Notes under the pieces: generated by a model
Databases searched by the model: none
The model's input: the letters and a program-made list of their open reading frames with translations, nothing else
Told to the model about the DNA's origin: nothing
From: Paenarthrobacter aurescens
Lineage (GTDB): Bacteria > Actinomycetota > Actinomycetes > Actinomycetales > Micrococcaceae
Length of the DNA stretch: 64,000 nt
Assembly: GCF_041549525.1 (NCBI RefSeq)
Contig: NZ_CP157456.1
Location: 2,852,001-2,916,000, forward strand
Direction of reading: 5' to 3'
In this document: positions 33,647 through 42,560 of the stretch, in pieces
Numbering within the stretch: position 1 is the stretch's first letter
Layout of the letters: each line of letters opens with the position of its first letter
Made by a program: the position numbers and the translations under genes

Positions 33647-34582
33647 CTAGGGGCGCTGCTCTGCCACCAAACGCGGAACACCGAAGACGGGATCCTGCTG
33701 GAGGATGCGCACATCAGTGATGCCGCTTTCGGCCAGTTTGGCTTTGAATGCCTCCTGAAGCCGCGGGACGTTCATGCCGAGACCGCTTCCCAGGATCACC
33801 GGGCCCTCCAGTCCCAGTTGGCGGATGGTTTGTTCGGCGAGGTCAGCGAGGTCGCGGCCCGCCTGCTTCACCAAAGCCATGCTGGTTTCATCGCCGGAAT
33901 CGGCCGCTTCCACCACCAACCTGGCTTGCTGCGCCCAGTAACGGCGGCCGGTGTCCGGTGAATGGAACAGTGCTATCAGCTTGCCGGGTTCTTCCACACC
34001 CACCGAATCCAACAGTGCGCGGCTGAGCTGATCAGGCTCCAAACCCTGGTTCATCCGGCGCAGGCTATGGCGGACAGCCTCGCGCCCCAGCCAGTAGCCG
34101 CTTCCTTCGTCACCCAACAGATAGCCCCAGCCGCCCGCCCGGGCTTCCTGGCCGGCGTCGTTCTTTCCCCATGCGGCCGAACCTGTGCCGGCAATGACCG
34201 CCACTCCCGTGCTCGCGCCCCCGGCTGCCAGTAACAGGCGTGAATCGTGAACCACAGTGATGTGCGCGCCAGGGGCATGGGGTGCAATGAGATCCGCGAG
34301 CGCCTGGGCGTCTTCGTCCGTATCGATCCCACCGGCACCGGCATAGACCTGATCAACATGGCCGCCACCGATTTTGCCGAACAGCTCACGAAGGTTCGCT
34401 GCGGCCTGCTCCCGGCTGACATTCTGAACATTTGAGCTGCCTGCGCTCTCATCGCGGACCGGCATTCCGTTTTCGAACCGGACGCCGCGGGTTTTGGTGC
34501 CGCCGATGTCGAGCCCTATGACGGTGCCGCTCACGGTCAACGGCTGGGCGTGGGAATGCTGGGCAGAGTCAGGATTGTTCAC
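33647..34582 (-). CDS. N-acetylglucosamine-kinase-like ATPase (BadF/BadG/BcrA/BcrD family)
   Basis: A 311-residue sugar-kinase-fold protein (ASKHA superfamily). The phosphate-1 motif is VIGLDIGGTKTRGVRFENG, the phosphate-2 region is VAVIAGTGSAAWG, and the GYLLGDEGSGYWLGREAVR motif is typical of N-acetylglucosamine kinases of this family. It probably phosphorylates GlcNAc or a related amino sugar from cell-wall turnover. It starts at ATG 34582, 41 bp from the divergent nitronate monooxygenase gene. Confidence 0.85.
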   Translation of the reverse strand: MNNPDSAQHSHAQPLTVSGTVIGLDIGGTKTRGVRFENGMPVRDESAGSSNVQNVSREQAAANLRELFGKIGGGHVDQVYAGAGGIDTDEDAQALADLIAPHAPGAHITVVHDSRLLLAAGGASTGVAVIAGTGSAAWGKNDAGQEARAGGWGYLLGDEGSGYWLGREAVRHSLRRMNQGLEPDQLSRALLDSVGVEEPGKLIALFHSPDTGRRYWAQQARLVVEAADSGDETSMALVKQAGRDLADLAEQTIRQLGLEGPVILGSGLGMNVPRLQEAFKAKLAESGITDVRILQQDPVFGVPRLVAEQRP

Positions 34583-34623
34583 CGTGAAAGACTAGCTTGG
34601 AGCGTCCGGAGGAGAAACCGCAC

Positions 34624-35655
34624 ATGCCCGAATCCTTATTTGGTACACCGTTTATTGCAGCTCCCATGGCCGGCGGAACGTCCACACCGGCGTTGGTGAA
34701 GGCAGTTCATGAGGGCGGCGGGCTGGGATTCATAGCCGCCGGCTACAAAAACCCCGAAGCCATGATTGCCGAAATAGCTGCCACGCGGGAACTCAAGGTC
34801 CCGTTCGGCATGAATGTGTTCGTACCGGATGCACGTCAACTCCCGCCAGATCCTGAAGCCCGCGAGGAGATTGAGGCATACCGGGCCGAATTGGAACCTG
34901 AAGCGGCCCGCTACGGCGTGACCATTCCTCCCCTGCGGCTCGATGACGATGACGCGTGGCAGGACAAGATTGACGCCCTGCTGGCCGATCCCGTGGAGTT
35001 CGTGAGTTTCGCTTTCGGGCTGCCGGGCAAACCGGTGGTTGACGCCCTGCGCAAGGCGGGCAGCCGCGTCATTTGCAGTGTTACCGGCGTGGAGGAAGCT
35101 CTTGCTGCTGTGGAGCAGGCTCCTGATGCCATCGCTGTGCAGCACAGCTCCGCAGGAGGTCACACGGCTGCTTTCCTGCCCGCCGGGCGGGGACCAGCAC
35201 CCCGGACGACGGCGGAGCTTGTTGCCCAGGTGCGCACCGTCGTCGAACTTCCCCTCATAGCGGCAGGAGCGATCACGGACAGCGCTTCGCTTCGCGATGT
35301 CCTGGCGGCAGGAGCGGTAGCCGCGCAGGTGGGTACTGCGTTGGTTCGCACGGAAGAGAGCGGCGCACGGAAGGTGCACAAGGATGCGCTGGGCGATCCT
35401 GCCTTCACGGAGACGGCCATGACCCGGGCATTCACCGGACGGTGGGCGCGTTCACTGGTCAACGATTTCGTTCGGGACCACCGTGACGCACCGGAGGGTT
35501 ATCCTGCCATTCACCATCTCACCAGCGGTGTCCGGGCTGCAGCTTCTGCTGCCGGAGATCCCCATCGCCTGAATCTATGGGCAGGGACCGGGTGGCAGCA
35601 GGCAAGGACCGGATCAGCGTCCGAGGTAGTCCGGGAGTTCCTGAACGGGCTCTGA
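34624..35655 (+). CDS. Nitronate monooxygenase (2-nitropropane dioxygenase family)
   Basis: An FMN-dependent TIM-barrel oxidase of 343 residues that detoxifies alkyl nitronates such as propionate 3-nitronate. Visible are the N-terminal FIAAPMAGGTSTPALVKAV and GGLGFIAAGYK, the FMN/substrate motif QHSSAGGHTAAF with the conserved His, and GAITDSASLRDVLAAGAVAAQ for phosphate binding. The start at 34624 has GGAGGAG at nine bases; an upstream ATG at 34597 has none. The last 137 bp overlap the 3' end of the LysR gene on the other strand. Confidence 0.88.
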   Translation: MPESLFGTPFIAAPMAGGTSTPALVKAVHEGGGLGFIAAGYKNPEAMIAEIAATRELKVPFGMNVFVPDARQLPPDPEAREEIEAYRAELEPEAARYGVTIPPLRLDDDDAWQDKIDALLADPVEFVSFAFGLPGKPVVDALRKAGSRVICSVTGVEEALAAVEQAPDAIAVQHSSAGGHTAAFLPAGRGPAPRTTAELVAQVRTVVELPLIAAGAITDSASLRDVLAAGAVAAQVGTALVRTEESGARKVHKDALGDPAFTETAMTRAFTGRWARSLVNDFVRDHRDAPEGYPAIHHLTSGVRAAASAAGDPHRLNLWAGTGWQQARTGSASEVVREFLNGL

Positions 35656-36604
35656 CGAGCTCAGCGAGCAAGTCCTCCCCTTGGTTGGCTACGAGTTCGC
35701 GGAAAAGTTTCACCGCATCCGGCTCGAAGCTTCGCTCCCGCCAGGCGATACCAATTTGCCGGAACGCCAAATCCGATTCGATGGCCACTTCAACGAGCCC
35801 GAGTTCGGCCTTCGGAAGGAACTGTCCCGTCCCTGATCCGGGTCCTGCCGGCGGCAGGATGCTGAACCCCAACCCGGCTGAGACCAGGCCCCGGGCGGAG
35901 GTTGACTCCTGGACTTCAAAAGCGATGCGGGGGCGGAAGCCTGCTTCGCGCAAAAGGGCCTCCCCCAGTGCCCGCAGGCCCACTCCCTCGGGAAGGGTGA
36001 TGTAAGGGTCATGCCGGAGCTCGGAGAGGTGCACGGTGGACCGTTCGGCCAAGGGATGCCGGTAGTGAAGCACGGCACGCAACGGTTCACGGTACAGCGG
36101 CATGGCATGGATGCCGCGCCCCTCCGGCGCGATGGGTGCCGTGAGGGCAAAGTCCATGTCCCCGGCGGCCAGTTGTGCCAGGCATTCGTCCCGTGGGCCC
36201 TGCCAGAGTTCGAAAACAGTGTGCGGGTGGCGGGCCCGGAAGGCGCTGATGAGCAGGGGCAACGTCGCCTCGCCGAAAGTGTGCTGGAACGAGACCCCAA
36301 TGCGCCCCCGGACCACATCCGATTCGTGCCGAACCCTGTCCAACCCGGCCTGAAAATCCTGCAGTGCTGCCTCGATATAGGGCAGCAACGTCCTGGCTGC
36401 AGGTGTCAGCCGGATCCCCCTGCCATCCCGGATCAGCAGGTCCATGCCCACTATGGCGCTCGCCCTGGCCACAGCCCGGCTGACCGTTGACTGGGGAACG
36501 CCGAGGATATCCGCGGTTTCAGTCATGTGTTCGGTCCGGCCGAGTTCTGCCAGGACCGGCAACAGCGGGAGCAGTTGAACGAGTTGATGATGATCCGGCT
36601 CCAT
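35519..36604 (-). CDS. LysR-family transcriptional regulator
   Basis: A 361-residue regulator with an N-terminal winged helix-turn-helix (MTETADILGVPQSTVSRAVAR, about residues 28-50, split here as MTETADILG + VPQSTVSRAVAR) and a periplasmic-binding-like effector domain (about 95-300). The start at 36604 has AAGGAACGCC upstream; the open frame extends far beyond but encodes nothing conserved. It is divergent from an MFS transporter that it most likely controls. The C-terminal 50 residues are an extension beyond the usual LysR length and lie entirely antisense to the nitronate monooxygenase 3' end. Confidence 0.88.
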   Translation of the reverse strand: MEPDHHQLVQLLPLLPVLAELGRTEHMTETADILGVPQSTVSRAVARASAIVGMDLLIRDGRGIRLTPAARTLLPYIEAALQDFQAGLDRVRHESDVVRGRIGVSFQHTFGEATLPLLISAFRARHPHTVFELWQGPRDECLAQLAAGDMDFALTAPIAPEGRGIHAMPLYREPLRAVLHYRHPLAERSTVHLSELRHDPYITLPEGVGLRALGEALLREAGFRPRIAFEVQESTSARGLVSAGLGFSILPPAGPGSGTGQFLPKAELGLVEVAIESDLAFRQIGIAWRERSFEPDAVKLFRELVANQGEDLLAELVRARSGTPGLPRTLIRSLPAATRSLPIDSGDGDLRQQKLQPGHRW

Positions 36605-36631
36605 GGCGTTCCTTCGGCTGGCGATCAATTC

Positions 36632-36645
36632 ATGCACTAACGCAT
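36632..36645. promoter_or_regulatory. Candidate LysR-type operator
   Basis: ATGC-ACTAAC-GCAT lies in the 99-bp gap between the LysR gene and the divergent MFS gene, 28 bp upstream of the regulator start, and ATGCA recurs at 36662. Spaced short arms fit the LysR pattern, but they are short. Confidence 0.3.
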
Positions 36646-36703
36646 CAATCGTAAGCGACCTATGCATTGGAACAGGGAGTTGCCTCCGTCCTAGTCTGGC
36701 TCG

Positions 36704-37921
36704 GTGAGCAAAGCAACTAGGCACGCCCCCACCGATTCCTGGGCCGGGCATGTCAAAGGGACCCGCGGCTACAGCCGGGTGCTGGCCGCGCTGGCCCTCG
36801 CCGGCGTCGCCACGTTCGCCCAGTTGTACTCCACCCAAGCGGTCCTTCCACTCATGGCATCGGAGCTGCAGATCACGGCCGCCGAAGCCGCTTTGAGTAT
36901 TTCCCTGGCCACGGTTGGCCTTGCCGCTACCGTACTTCCATGGTCTTTCCTGGCGGACAGGATCGGCCGGGTCCGCGCCATGGCAATCGGCATTGCCGTG
37001 GCCACCGTGGTGGGATTGCTGGTGCCTCTTGCACCCACCGTGCCCGTGCTGTTGGGACTGCGGACCTTGGAAGGCATGGCATTGGGCGGCATCCCCGCAA
37101 TCGCCATCGCGTATCTGAATGAGGAAGTCACCAAAGTCCACACAGCTCTGGCGGCCGGGACATACGTTGCCGGAACTACCTTGGGTGGATTAGCGGGCCG
37201 TTTGGTGGCCGGACCGGTGGGTGAACTGTGGGGCTGGCGGGCGGCAACGTTGGCAGTATCCCTGCTGGCCACGGTCTCCGCTGTATTGTTCCTGGTGATC
37301 GTTCCAAAACAACGTCGCTTCAGCCCGGCACCAGCACTGGGATTTCGCGGAGCTTGCCGGACCTTGGGTGGGCACGCCGGAAATCCCAAACTCCTGGCGC
37401 TGTACCTCCAGGCGTTCCTGCTCATGGGTGGCTTTGTTGCCGTCTATAACTACCTTGGCTTCCGATTGCATGCTGAACCTTTCGCTCTTCCTGCCACCGT
37501 TGTCAGCCTCATTTTCCTGGCCTACTTGTCCGGAACCGTGAGTTCGCGGTGGGCCGCGGGGCTGACCACCAGGTTTGGCCGCCGGAACGTCCTGGTGGCG
37601 GGCATCGCCATCATGTCCGCAGGTTTAGCCATGACGTTGCTGGAAAACCTGGCCGCAACTTTGTCCGGGCTGGTGATCTTCACCGGGGGCTTCTTCGCCG
37701 CCCACAGCGTCGGTTCAGGATGGACCGGAGCCATTGCCACCTCAGGCCGCGCACAGGCAGCATCGCTGTACAACCTGTCCTACTACCTGGGCTCCAGCGT
37801 CATCGGCTGGGCCGGGGGTCTGGCTTTTCAGGCGTTCGGCTGGACGGCCTTGGCACTAAGCGTGATCGCACTGTCATGCACGACGGCGGCCGTCACCTTG
37901 ATAGTTCACCGCTCGCCGTAG
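36704..37921 (+). CDS. MFS transporter (YnfM-like drug/proton antiporter)
   Basis: A 405-residue, 12-span major facilitator protein. The motif after span 2 is FLADRIGRVRAMAIG and the second-half copy is LTTRFGRRNVLVAG; the STQAVLPLMASELQ opening is typical of the YnfM/arabinose-efflux-like group. The substrate is unknown. It starts at GTG 36704, divergent from the LysR gene, the common design in which the regulator senses a compound that the transporter exports. Confidence 0.88.
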   Translation: MSKATRHAPTDSWAGHVKGTRGYSRVLAALALAGVATFAQLYSTQAVLPLMASELQITAAEAALSISLATVGLAATVLPWSFLADRIGRVRAMAIGIAVATVVGLLVPLAPTVPVLLGLRTLEGMALGGIPAIAIAYLNEEVTKVHTALAAGTYVAGTTLGGLAGRLVAGPVGELWGWRAATLAVSLLATVSAVLFLVIVPKQRRFSPAPALGFRGACRTLGGHAGNPKLLALYLQAFLLMGGFVAVYNYLGFRLHAEPFALPATVVSLIFLAYLSGTVSSRWAAGLTTRFGRRNVLVAGIAIMSAGLAMTLLENLAATLSGLVIFTGGFFAAHSVGSGWTGAIATSGRAQAASLYNLSYYLGSSVIGWAGGLAFQAFGWTALALSVIALSCTTAAVTLIVHRSP

Positions 37922-37964
37922 ATCTCCTGCTGATTTACCCCGGACTGCCCCTACAATCGGAGGC

Positions 37965-38606
37965 ATGGCACAGGTCACGAAAGCCCGGGAATTGTCGTCC
38001 CCGGAACGTGTACAGGCTTTTACGGATGCAGTTGTGGCGATCGCCCTGACTTTGTTGATCCTGCCGCTCATGGAGAGCGTGGGGGAACTGGCCGACCACA
38101 ATGGCACTACGGCCCAGTGGTTGGCCGAGGAACAGTTTGCCCTGCTGGGCTTCGGTTTAAGCTTTATCCTGATCGCTGTGTTCTGGGTGCACCACCACAA
38201 GATTTTCCGCAGCGTCAAGCGCGTGGACCCGGGCCTGCTGTGGTTGACGGTGGCATGGATGTTCACCATTGTGGTGATGCCGGTGGCAACCTCGCTCTCT
38301 ACCCAGTTGGAATCGGATTGGGCCCAGCCCCTGGTCTACATAGGGACGTTGTTCGCCACCAGCCTGATGCTTCTTCTGACACGCTCCTATCTGCGTTCCC
38401 ACCCCGATCTCCACGAGATGTCTGACGATGACGCAGTGATGGGCATCCGGGCGAGCTGGATCGTTTCCGGGCTCTTCCTTGCTGCACTGGTCCTGGCGGT
38501 CGCCATTCCCGGGGCAGGTAATTGGCCACTGCTGTTGATGTTGCTCAGCGAGCCGCTGCAGCGCTTTGACCGGAGACGGATTCGCCGGAGTTCCGCAATA
38601 CGATAG
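37965..38606 (+). CDS. TMEM175-family potassium channel-like protein
   Basis: A 213-residue protein with six predicted spans, equal to one repeat unit of the family. The signature RxxxFxDAV is present as RVQAFTDAVVAIALTLLILPL, split here as RVQAFTDAVVA and IALTLLILPL; bacterial members form tetrameric K+ leak channels. A histidine-rich stretch (FWVHHHKIF) follows span 2. It lies 43 bp after the MFS gene and 54 bp before an Lrp-type regulator. Confidence 0.85.
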   Translation: MAQVTKARELSSPERVQAFTDAVVAIALTLLILPLMESVGELADHNGTTAQWLAEEQFALLGFGLSFILIAVFWVHHHKIFRSVKRVDPGLLWLTVAWMFTIVVMPVATSLSTQLESDWAQPLVYIGTLFATSLMLLLTRSYLRSHPDLHEMSDDDAVMGIRASWIVSGLFLAALVLAVAIPGAGNWPLLLMLLSEPLQRFDRRRIRRSSAIR

Positions 38607-38660
38607 TCACCTGAAGAATTGACCGCATAGGATGGATGGAAGGCAATTTCAGGAGGATCC

Positions 38661-39173
38661 GTGACCAACCCCACGAAGAATGTTCGGTCAAGCGCCGGCA
38701 GCGCAGAGCCGCTGGACGCGATCGATGAACGGATTCTCGCCGCGCTGGTGGACGATGCCCGCATTTCCAACAAGCAGTTGGCTGAACTCGTGGGAATTGC
38801 ACCTTCCACGGCCCTGATGCGCACCAGGGCGCTCTCCGAACGCGGAATCATTGAGGGCTTCGAAGCGGTGTTGAGCCTGCCGGCAATCGGCCGCTCTGTA
38901 CAAGCACTCATTGCTGTACGCCTGCGCGCCCATGACCGGGATCAGATTGACCGCTTCACCGCACGGGTTCCCAAGCTTCCGGCGGTCATTTCCACGTTCC
39001 ACACCACCGGCTCAGTGGACTATCTTCTCCACATCGCCGTAGCCAACACGGATGACCTCCGCAACTGGCTCCTTGACAACCTCGCCACCGATCCTGTGGT
39101 GGGTCACACGGAAACCACCATGGTCTTCCAACACATTCCCGGCAACCGGGGACCCCTTCCCGAGAACGACTAA
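38661..39173 (+). CDS. Lrp/AsnC-family regulator
   Basis: A 170-residue protein with a winged HTH (about residues 20-70, LDAIDERILAALVDDARISN then KQLAELVGIAPSTALMRTRAL) and a C-terminal RAM ligand-binding ferredoxin-like domain (about 78-155, with YLLHIAVANTDDLRNWL). The start is GTG 38661 with AGGAGG upstream. It converges on an MFS transporter, and an amino-acid effector is likely by family. The target genes are unknown; the TMEM175 gene just upstream is one candidate. Confidence 0.9.
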   Translation: MTNPTKNVRSSAGSAEPLDAIDERILAALVDDARISNKQLAELVGIAPSTALMRTRALSERGIIEGFEAVLSLPAIGRSVQALIAVRLRAHDRDQIDRFTARVPKLPAVISTFHTTGSVDYLLHIAVANTDDLRNWLLDNLATDPVVGHTETTMVFQHIPGNRGPLPEND

Positions 39174-39183
39174 ACGCCGTTGA

Positions 39184-40419
39184 TCAGGAGCGCAGGGCGC
39201 CATGCAGTGATACTGCTGCCAGCGATAGCGCTGCGACGCCGCACAAGGCAGTGAACAGCACGACGGCGGCCTGCAGGCCAAGTGCCGTCACGGCAAATCC
39301 CAGCCCAATCACCGGGACAGCGCTACCCAGATAGGTGATGACGTACACGGTGCTGATGACTTGGGCATGGCGGGCTGCTTCCACTTTGCCGGCAACCTCG
39401 TTGAATACCTGCTGGAAGGCGATTCCCTGGCCTATCCCTGCCGTGATGCTGGCAGCGACAAGCAACCATGGGCTGGACCACGCTGCCGCGGCTCCCACCA
39501 GGACCACCGAGACACCCAGCACGCCAAGTGAGACAGGAACAAGCAGGCGTCCGCGGACGCCCAGCAGCTGGCTCAGGGCGGAAGCTCCCAGAGTGATGCC
39601 GGCAAGCAGGCCGATCAGCGGCCTCGAATCAGCGTGGACCACAGTAGCGAAATAGCTCGGGGCCAAGGACAGGCAGAAGCCAAACACCGCGAAACTCAGG
39701 AAGCCGGTAGCGGCAGCCATCCAGAACGCTCCCCGCGCGTCACGGGAGACGGAGGGCTTCCGCGGCGCAAGGACCTTGAGGGGCCTGGGCCCTGCCGCGG
39801 GGGCGATGGCGGGCCTGGCTTTGAGGAGCCACAGCGGAACAAGGGCCGCTACCAATACCGCCGAATGGATGTAATACGGGGTGCGGGTGGGGTCCGGCAG
39901 GAGTGACAAGAGGCCACCAATTGCCGGGCCGGCGGCTACACCTCCGGCTGAGGAAAGCAGCGTAAAACGGGAGGCCCAGTCCGGCCGTTGGGGAAGCAGT
40001 TCGCGCAGCGCCGCCGAGCTGGCTCCGGTGGCCAGGCCTACGGCCACACCCTGCAGCGCCCTTCCCAGGGACAACGTCACAAGCGAGTCGGCATTGGCGA
40101 AGATCACTCCGCCTATCAAACCGACGAACACAGCCAGCACCAGCGCGGCCCGCCGCCCGATGTGGTCCGACCAGTGCCCTGCCACCATGAGAACTGCAAC
40201 CAACGCCAGGACGTAGCTGGAGAAAGCGACGGTGACGCCCAGTGAGGACATGCCCAGCCTGGCTTGGAGCAAGGGATACAAGGGTGTGGCGAGGTTCGCA
40301 CCAACCAGAAGTGTAAAGATCACTACCCCGGCCAGGACCAACCTGGCGGTGGTGGAGGCATCCCATCCCCAGCGCTCGGCGGTAACCGGACGCATGCGGA
40401 GTTCGCTCAAGACAGTCAT
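39184..40419 (-). CDS. MFS transporter
   Basis: A 411-residue, 12-span major facilitator protein. The conserved loop after span 2 reads GHWSDHIGRRAALVLAVF, and VGLATGASSAALRELLP lies in the motif C region. The start at 40419 has AAGGCAATGAA upstream; an extension to 40497 is not conserved. It is divergent from an Lrp/AsnC gene with a clear operator-like palindrome between, so it may be an amino-acid or drug exporter under that regulator. Confidence 0.88.
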   Translation of the reverse strand: MTVLSELRMRPVTAERWGWDASTTARLVLAGVVIFTLLVGANLATPLYPLLQARLGMSSLGVTVAFSSYVLALVAVLMVAGHWSDHIGRRAALVLAVFVGLIGGVIFANADSLVTLSLGRALQGVAVGLATGASSAALRELLPQRPDWASRFTLLSSAGGVAAGPAIGGLLSLLPDPTRTPYYIHSAVLVAALVPLWLLKARPAIAPAAGPRPLKVLAPRKPSVSRDARGAFWMAAATGFLSFAVFGFCLSLAPSYFATVVHADSRPLIGLLAGITLGASALSQLLGVRGRLLVPVSLGVLGVSVVLVGAAAAWSSPWLLVAASITAGIGQGIAFQQVFNEVAGKVEAARHAQVISTVYVITYLGSAVPVIGLGFAVTALGLQAAVVLFTALCGVAALSLAAVSLHGALRS

Positions 40420-40543
40420 TTCATTGCCTTCGGGCTCGGTGGCCGGGCTGCTGGTTTCCTTGTGGGAAGAACAACCGGCGCTAACTATTGATGGCAACAG
40501 AATGCAATAGGGCTGCGCTCAAAGAGCTATGGGAATGTAAGAA

Positions 40544-40560
40544 TTGAGCAAAATACTCAA
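40544..40560. promoter_or_regulatory. Candidate Lrp/AsnC operator
   Basis: TTGAG-CAAAATA-CTCAA is a 17-bp interrupted palindrome with an A+T-rich centre, 16 bp upstream of an Lrp-type gene and in the gap shared with the divergent MFS gene. Its size and AT centre fit Lrp-family sites. Confidence 0.5.
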
Positions 40561-40575
40561 AGTAGTGCGAGCCAC

Positions 40576-41109
40576 ATGAGCTGGAGTGACCATTTGAACA
40601 CGCTGGACCCCATGGACCTGAAGATCCTGTTGGAACTCATCAAGGACCCCCGCATGCAGATCGCCGAATTGAGTGATGCCCTGGGGATTGCACGCAACAC
40701 CGCTCAGAGCCGGGTGAAGCGCCTTCTCCGGTCCGGAGTCCTTCATGCAGCAGGGCGGGAAGTGGACCTCGAAAAGGTGGGCTACGACGTCGTCGCCTTC
40801 GTCACCATTGAAGTCACCCACCGCGAGCTCGACGGCGTTATTGGCGCCTTGCGCCTGATCCCCCAGGTATTGGAGGTCCACGAAATTTCCGGCCGGGGTG
40901 ACCTGTGGTGCCGGGTAGTAGCAACCGACACCCACAACCTGCAATCAGCATTGCGTTCCGTTCTGCGCACCAAGGGCGTCATCAGGACCGAAACCGTCCT
41001 GGCCCTGCACACCCATATCCCCTACCGCACCGAGCCACTGATTGGCCGAATGGCAGCAACACCAACACGGTCCCGGCCGGAGGGCAGAAGCACGGGGACC
41101 GACGCCTGA
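40576..41109 (+). CDS. Lrp/AsnC-family regulator
   Basis: A 177-residue protein with an HTH (LDPMDLKILLELIKDPRMQI, then AELSDALGIARNTAQSRVKRL) and a RAM domain (about 65-145). The C-terminus has about 25 extra basic, Pro/Thr-rich residues. It shares a 156-bp divergent promoter region with an MFS transporter. A different gene from the Lrp protein 2 kb upstream, with low similarity outside the HTH. Confidence 0.9.
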   Translation: MSWSDHLNTLDPMDLKILLELIKDPRMQIAELSDALGIARNTAQSRVKRLLRSGVLHAAGREVDLEKVGYDVVAFVTIEVTHRELDGVIGALRLIPQVLEVHEISGRGDLWCRVVATDTHNLQSALRSVLRTKGVIRTETVLALHTHIPYRTEPLIGRMAATPTRSRPEGRSTGTDA

Positions 41110-41128
41110 GCGCATTAGGCTTTTAGGC

Positions 41129-41554
41129 ATGGATTGGCTCTCACACATCTCCCAGATCAACTGGCTCGCCGTACTTTTGGCTTTCGTTTCAACCATGGTG
41201 ATCGGCTTCGTCTGGTACATGCCGGCCGTACTTGGCCGCCGGTGGATGCAGGCAATCGGCAAAACCGAAGACGACCTCAAGAACATTGAAGGCGGAGCGG
41301 GGATTTGGGTTCCCATGATGGTGGCAGCAGCGGTGACCAGCGTCCTCCTCGCAGTCCTCATCAGCGCCCTGGACCTCAACACTTTCCTTGCCGGCGGCTT
41401 CTTCGCGCTGATCCTCGCCTTGGTATTTCGCGCAGGCGGCCACGTCATCCACAACGGCTTCGCCGGTCGTCCAACCGCGGTGACCCTGATCGACTCCGGC
41501 CACGACCTCGTGGCAATGACCGTCGCGGGCGCCATCATCGGAGCCATGCAGTAG
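41129..41554 (+). CDS. DUF1761 membrane protein
   Basis: A 141-residue protein with four predicted spans. The N-terminal part (INWLAVLLAFVSTMVIGFVWYMP, quoted in two pieces as INWLAVLLAF and VSTMVIGFVWYMP) with W-Y at the end of span 1 is typical of DUF1761. The start at 41129 begins with MDWLSHIS; a longer frame overlaps the previous gene. It is 19 bp after the Lrp gene and 10 bp before corA, suggesting co-transcription. Function unknown. Confidence 0.75.
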   Translation: MDWLSHISQINWLAVLLAFVSTMVIGFVWYMPAVLGRRWMQAIGKTEDDLKNIEGGAGIWVPMMVAAAVTSVLLAVLISALDLNTFLAGGFFALILALVFRAGGHVIHNGFAGRPTAVTLIDSGHDLVAMTVAGAIIGAMQ

Positions 41555-41564
41555 CGTTCAACCA

Positions 41565-42560
41565 GTGACCATCATTGATAACGCCGTATATGTGGACGGC
41601 GTCCGCACTGCCACCCCGCACACCCTCGAGCAAACCTTTGAGACGCTGGCGGAACATGGTGGCATGGCCTGGATCGGCCTGTACCGTCCCACCAAGGACG
41701 AAATGACTGCCGTTGCCCAGGAGTTCGGGCTTCACGAACTTGCCGTAGAGGACGCCGTCTCAGCTCACCAGCGGCCCAAGCTTGAGCGCTACGACCACAA
41801 CCTCTTTACAGTCCTGCGGCCCGCGCGCTACCTGGACGAGACCGAAACAGTGGAATTCGGCGAACTCCACGTTTTCACGGGACCGAACTTTGTAGTGACC
41901 ATCCGGCACGCCGAGACCGGTGGCGTGGCTCGTGTGCGCAAACGGCTGGAAGAGCGCCCGGACCTCCTCCGCCATGGTCCGGAGGCCGTGCTCTACGCCC
42001 TCCTGGACCAGGTGGTGGACGACTACGCACCAGTGGTTGCAGGACTGGAAAACGACATTGACGAGATTGAGGACCAGCTCTTCAGCGGTGACAGCGCGGT
42101 TTCACGCCGTATCTATGAGCTGGCCCGTGAAGTCATACAGTTCCAGCGTGCCATCCACCCCCTGCCTGACATGATGGTGCTGCTGGAAAAGGGCTTCGAA
42201 AAATATGGCGTGGACATTGAGCTCCAGCGCTCGCTCCGCGACGTCGAGGACCACGTACAGCGGGTGATTTCCAGGGCAAACTCTTTCCGGGACCTCCTCC
42301 AAAATGCGCTCACCCTTGACGGCACGCTGACAGCCAACCGGCAGAATGAGGCCAGCGCGGCGCAAAACGAGCAAGTCAAAAAGATCTCCTCCTGGGCAGC
42401 CATCCTCTTTGCACCTTCCTTCGTGGCAGGTGTCTACGGTATGAACTTTGACCACATGCCCGAGCTGCACTGGGACTTCGGTTATCCGCTCGCGGTAGGA
42501 CTCATGTTCGGCGCTGCCTTGCTCATGTACGTCATCTTCAAGCGAAAAGGCTGGCTGTGA
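41565..42560 (+). CDS. corA: CorA-family magnesium/divalent-metal transporter
   Basis: A 331-residue pentameric channel subunit with a large cytoplasmic N-domain, a long stalk helix, and two C-terminal spans. The selectivity motif GMNFDHMPELHW lies between them at about residues 289-300. It starts at GTG 41565. The stop overlaps the GTG of the next gene (GTGA), so corA and the AFG1-like gene are coupled. Mg2+ is the usual ion; Co2+ or Ni2+ are alternatives. Confidence 0.93.
   Translation: MTIIDNAVYVDGVRTATPHTLEQTFETLAEHGGMAWIGLYRPTKDEMTAVAQEFGLHELAVEDAVSAHQRPKLERYDHNLFTVLRPARYLDETETVEFGELHVFTGPNFVVTIRHAETGGVARVRKRLEERPDLLRHGPEAVLYALLDQVVDDYAPVVAGLENDIDEIEDQLFSGDSAVSRRIYELAREVIQFQRAIHPLPDMMVLLEKGFEKYGVDIELQRSLRDVEDHVQRVISRANSFRDLLQNALTLDGTLTANRQNEASAAQNEQVKKISSWAAILFAPSFVAGVYGMNFDHMPELHWDFGYPLAVGLMFGAALLMYVIFKRKGWL

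Noticed and set aside
36605..37141. N-terminal extension of the LysR frame by about 180 residues
   Set aside because: It would run antisense through the MFS gene; a good ribosome-binding site precedes the ATG at 36604.
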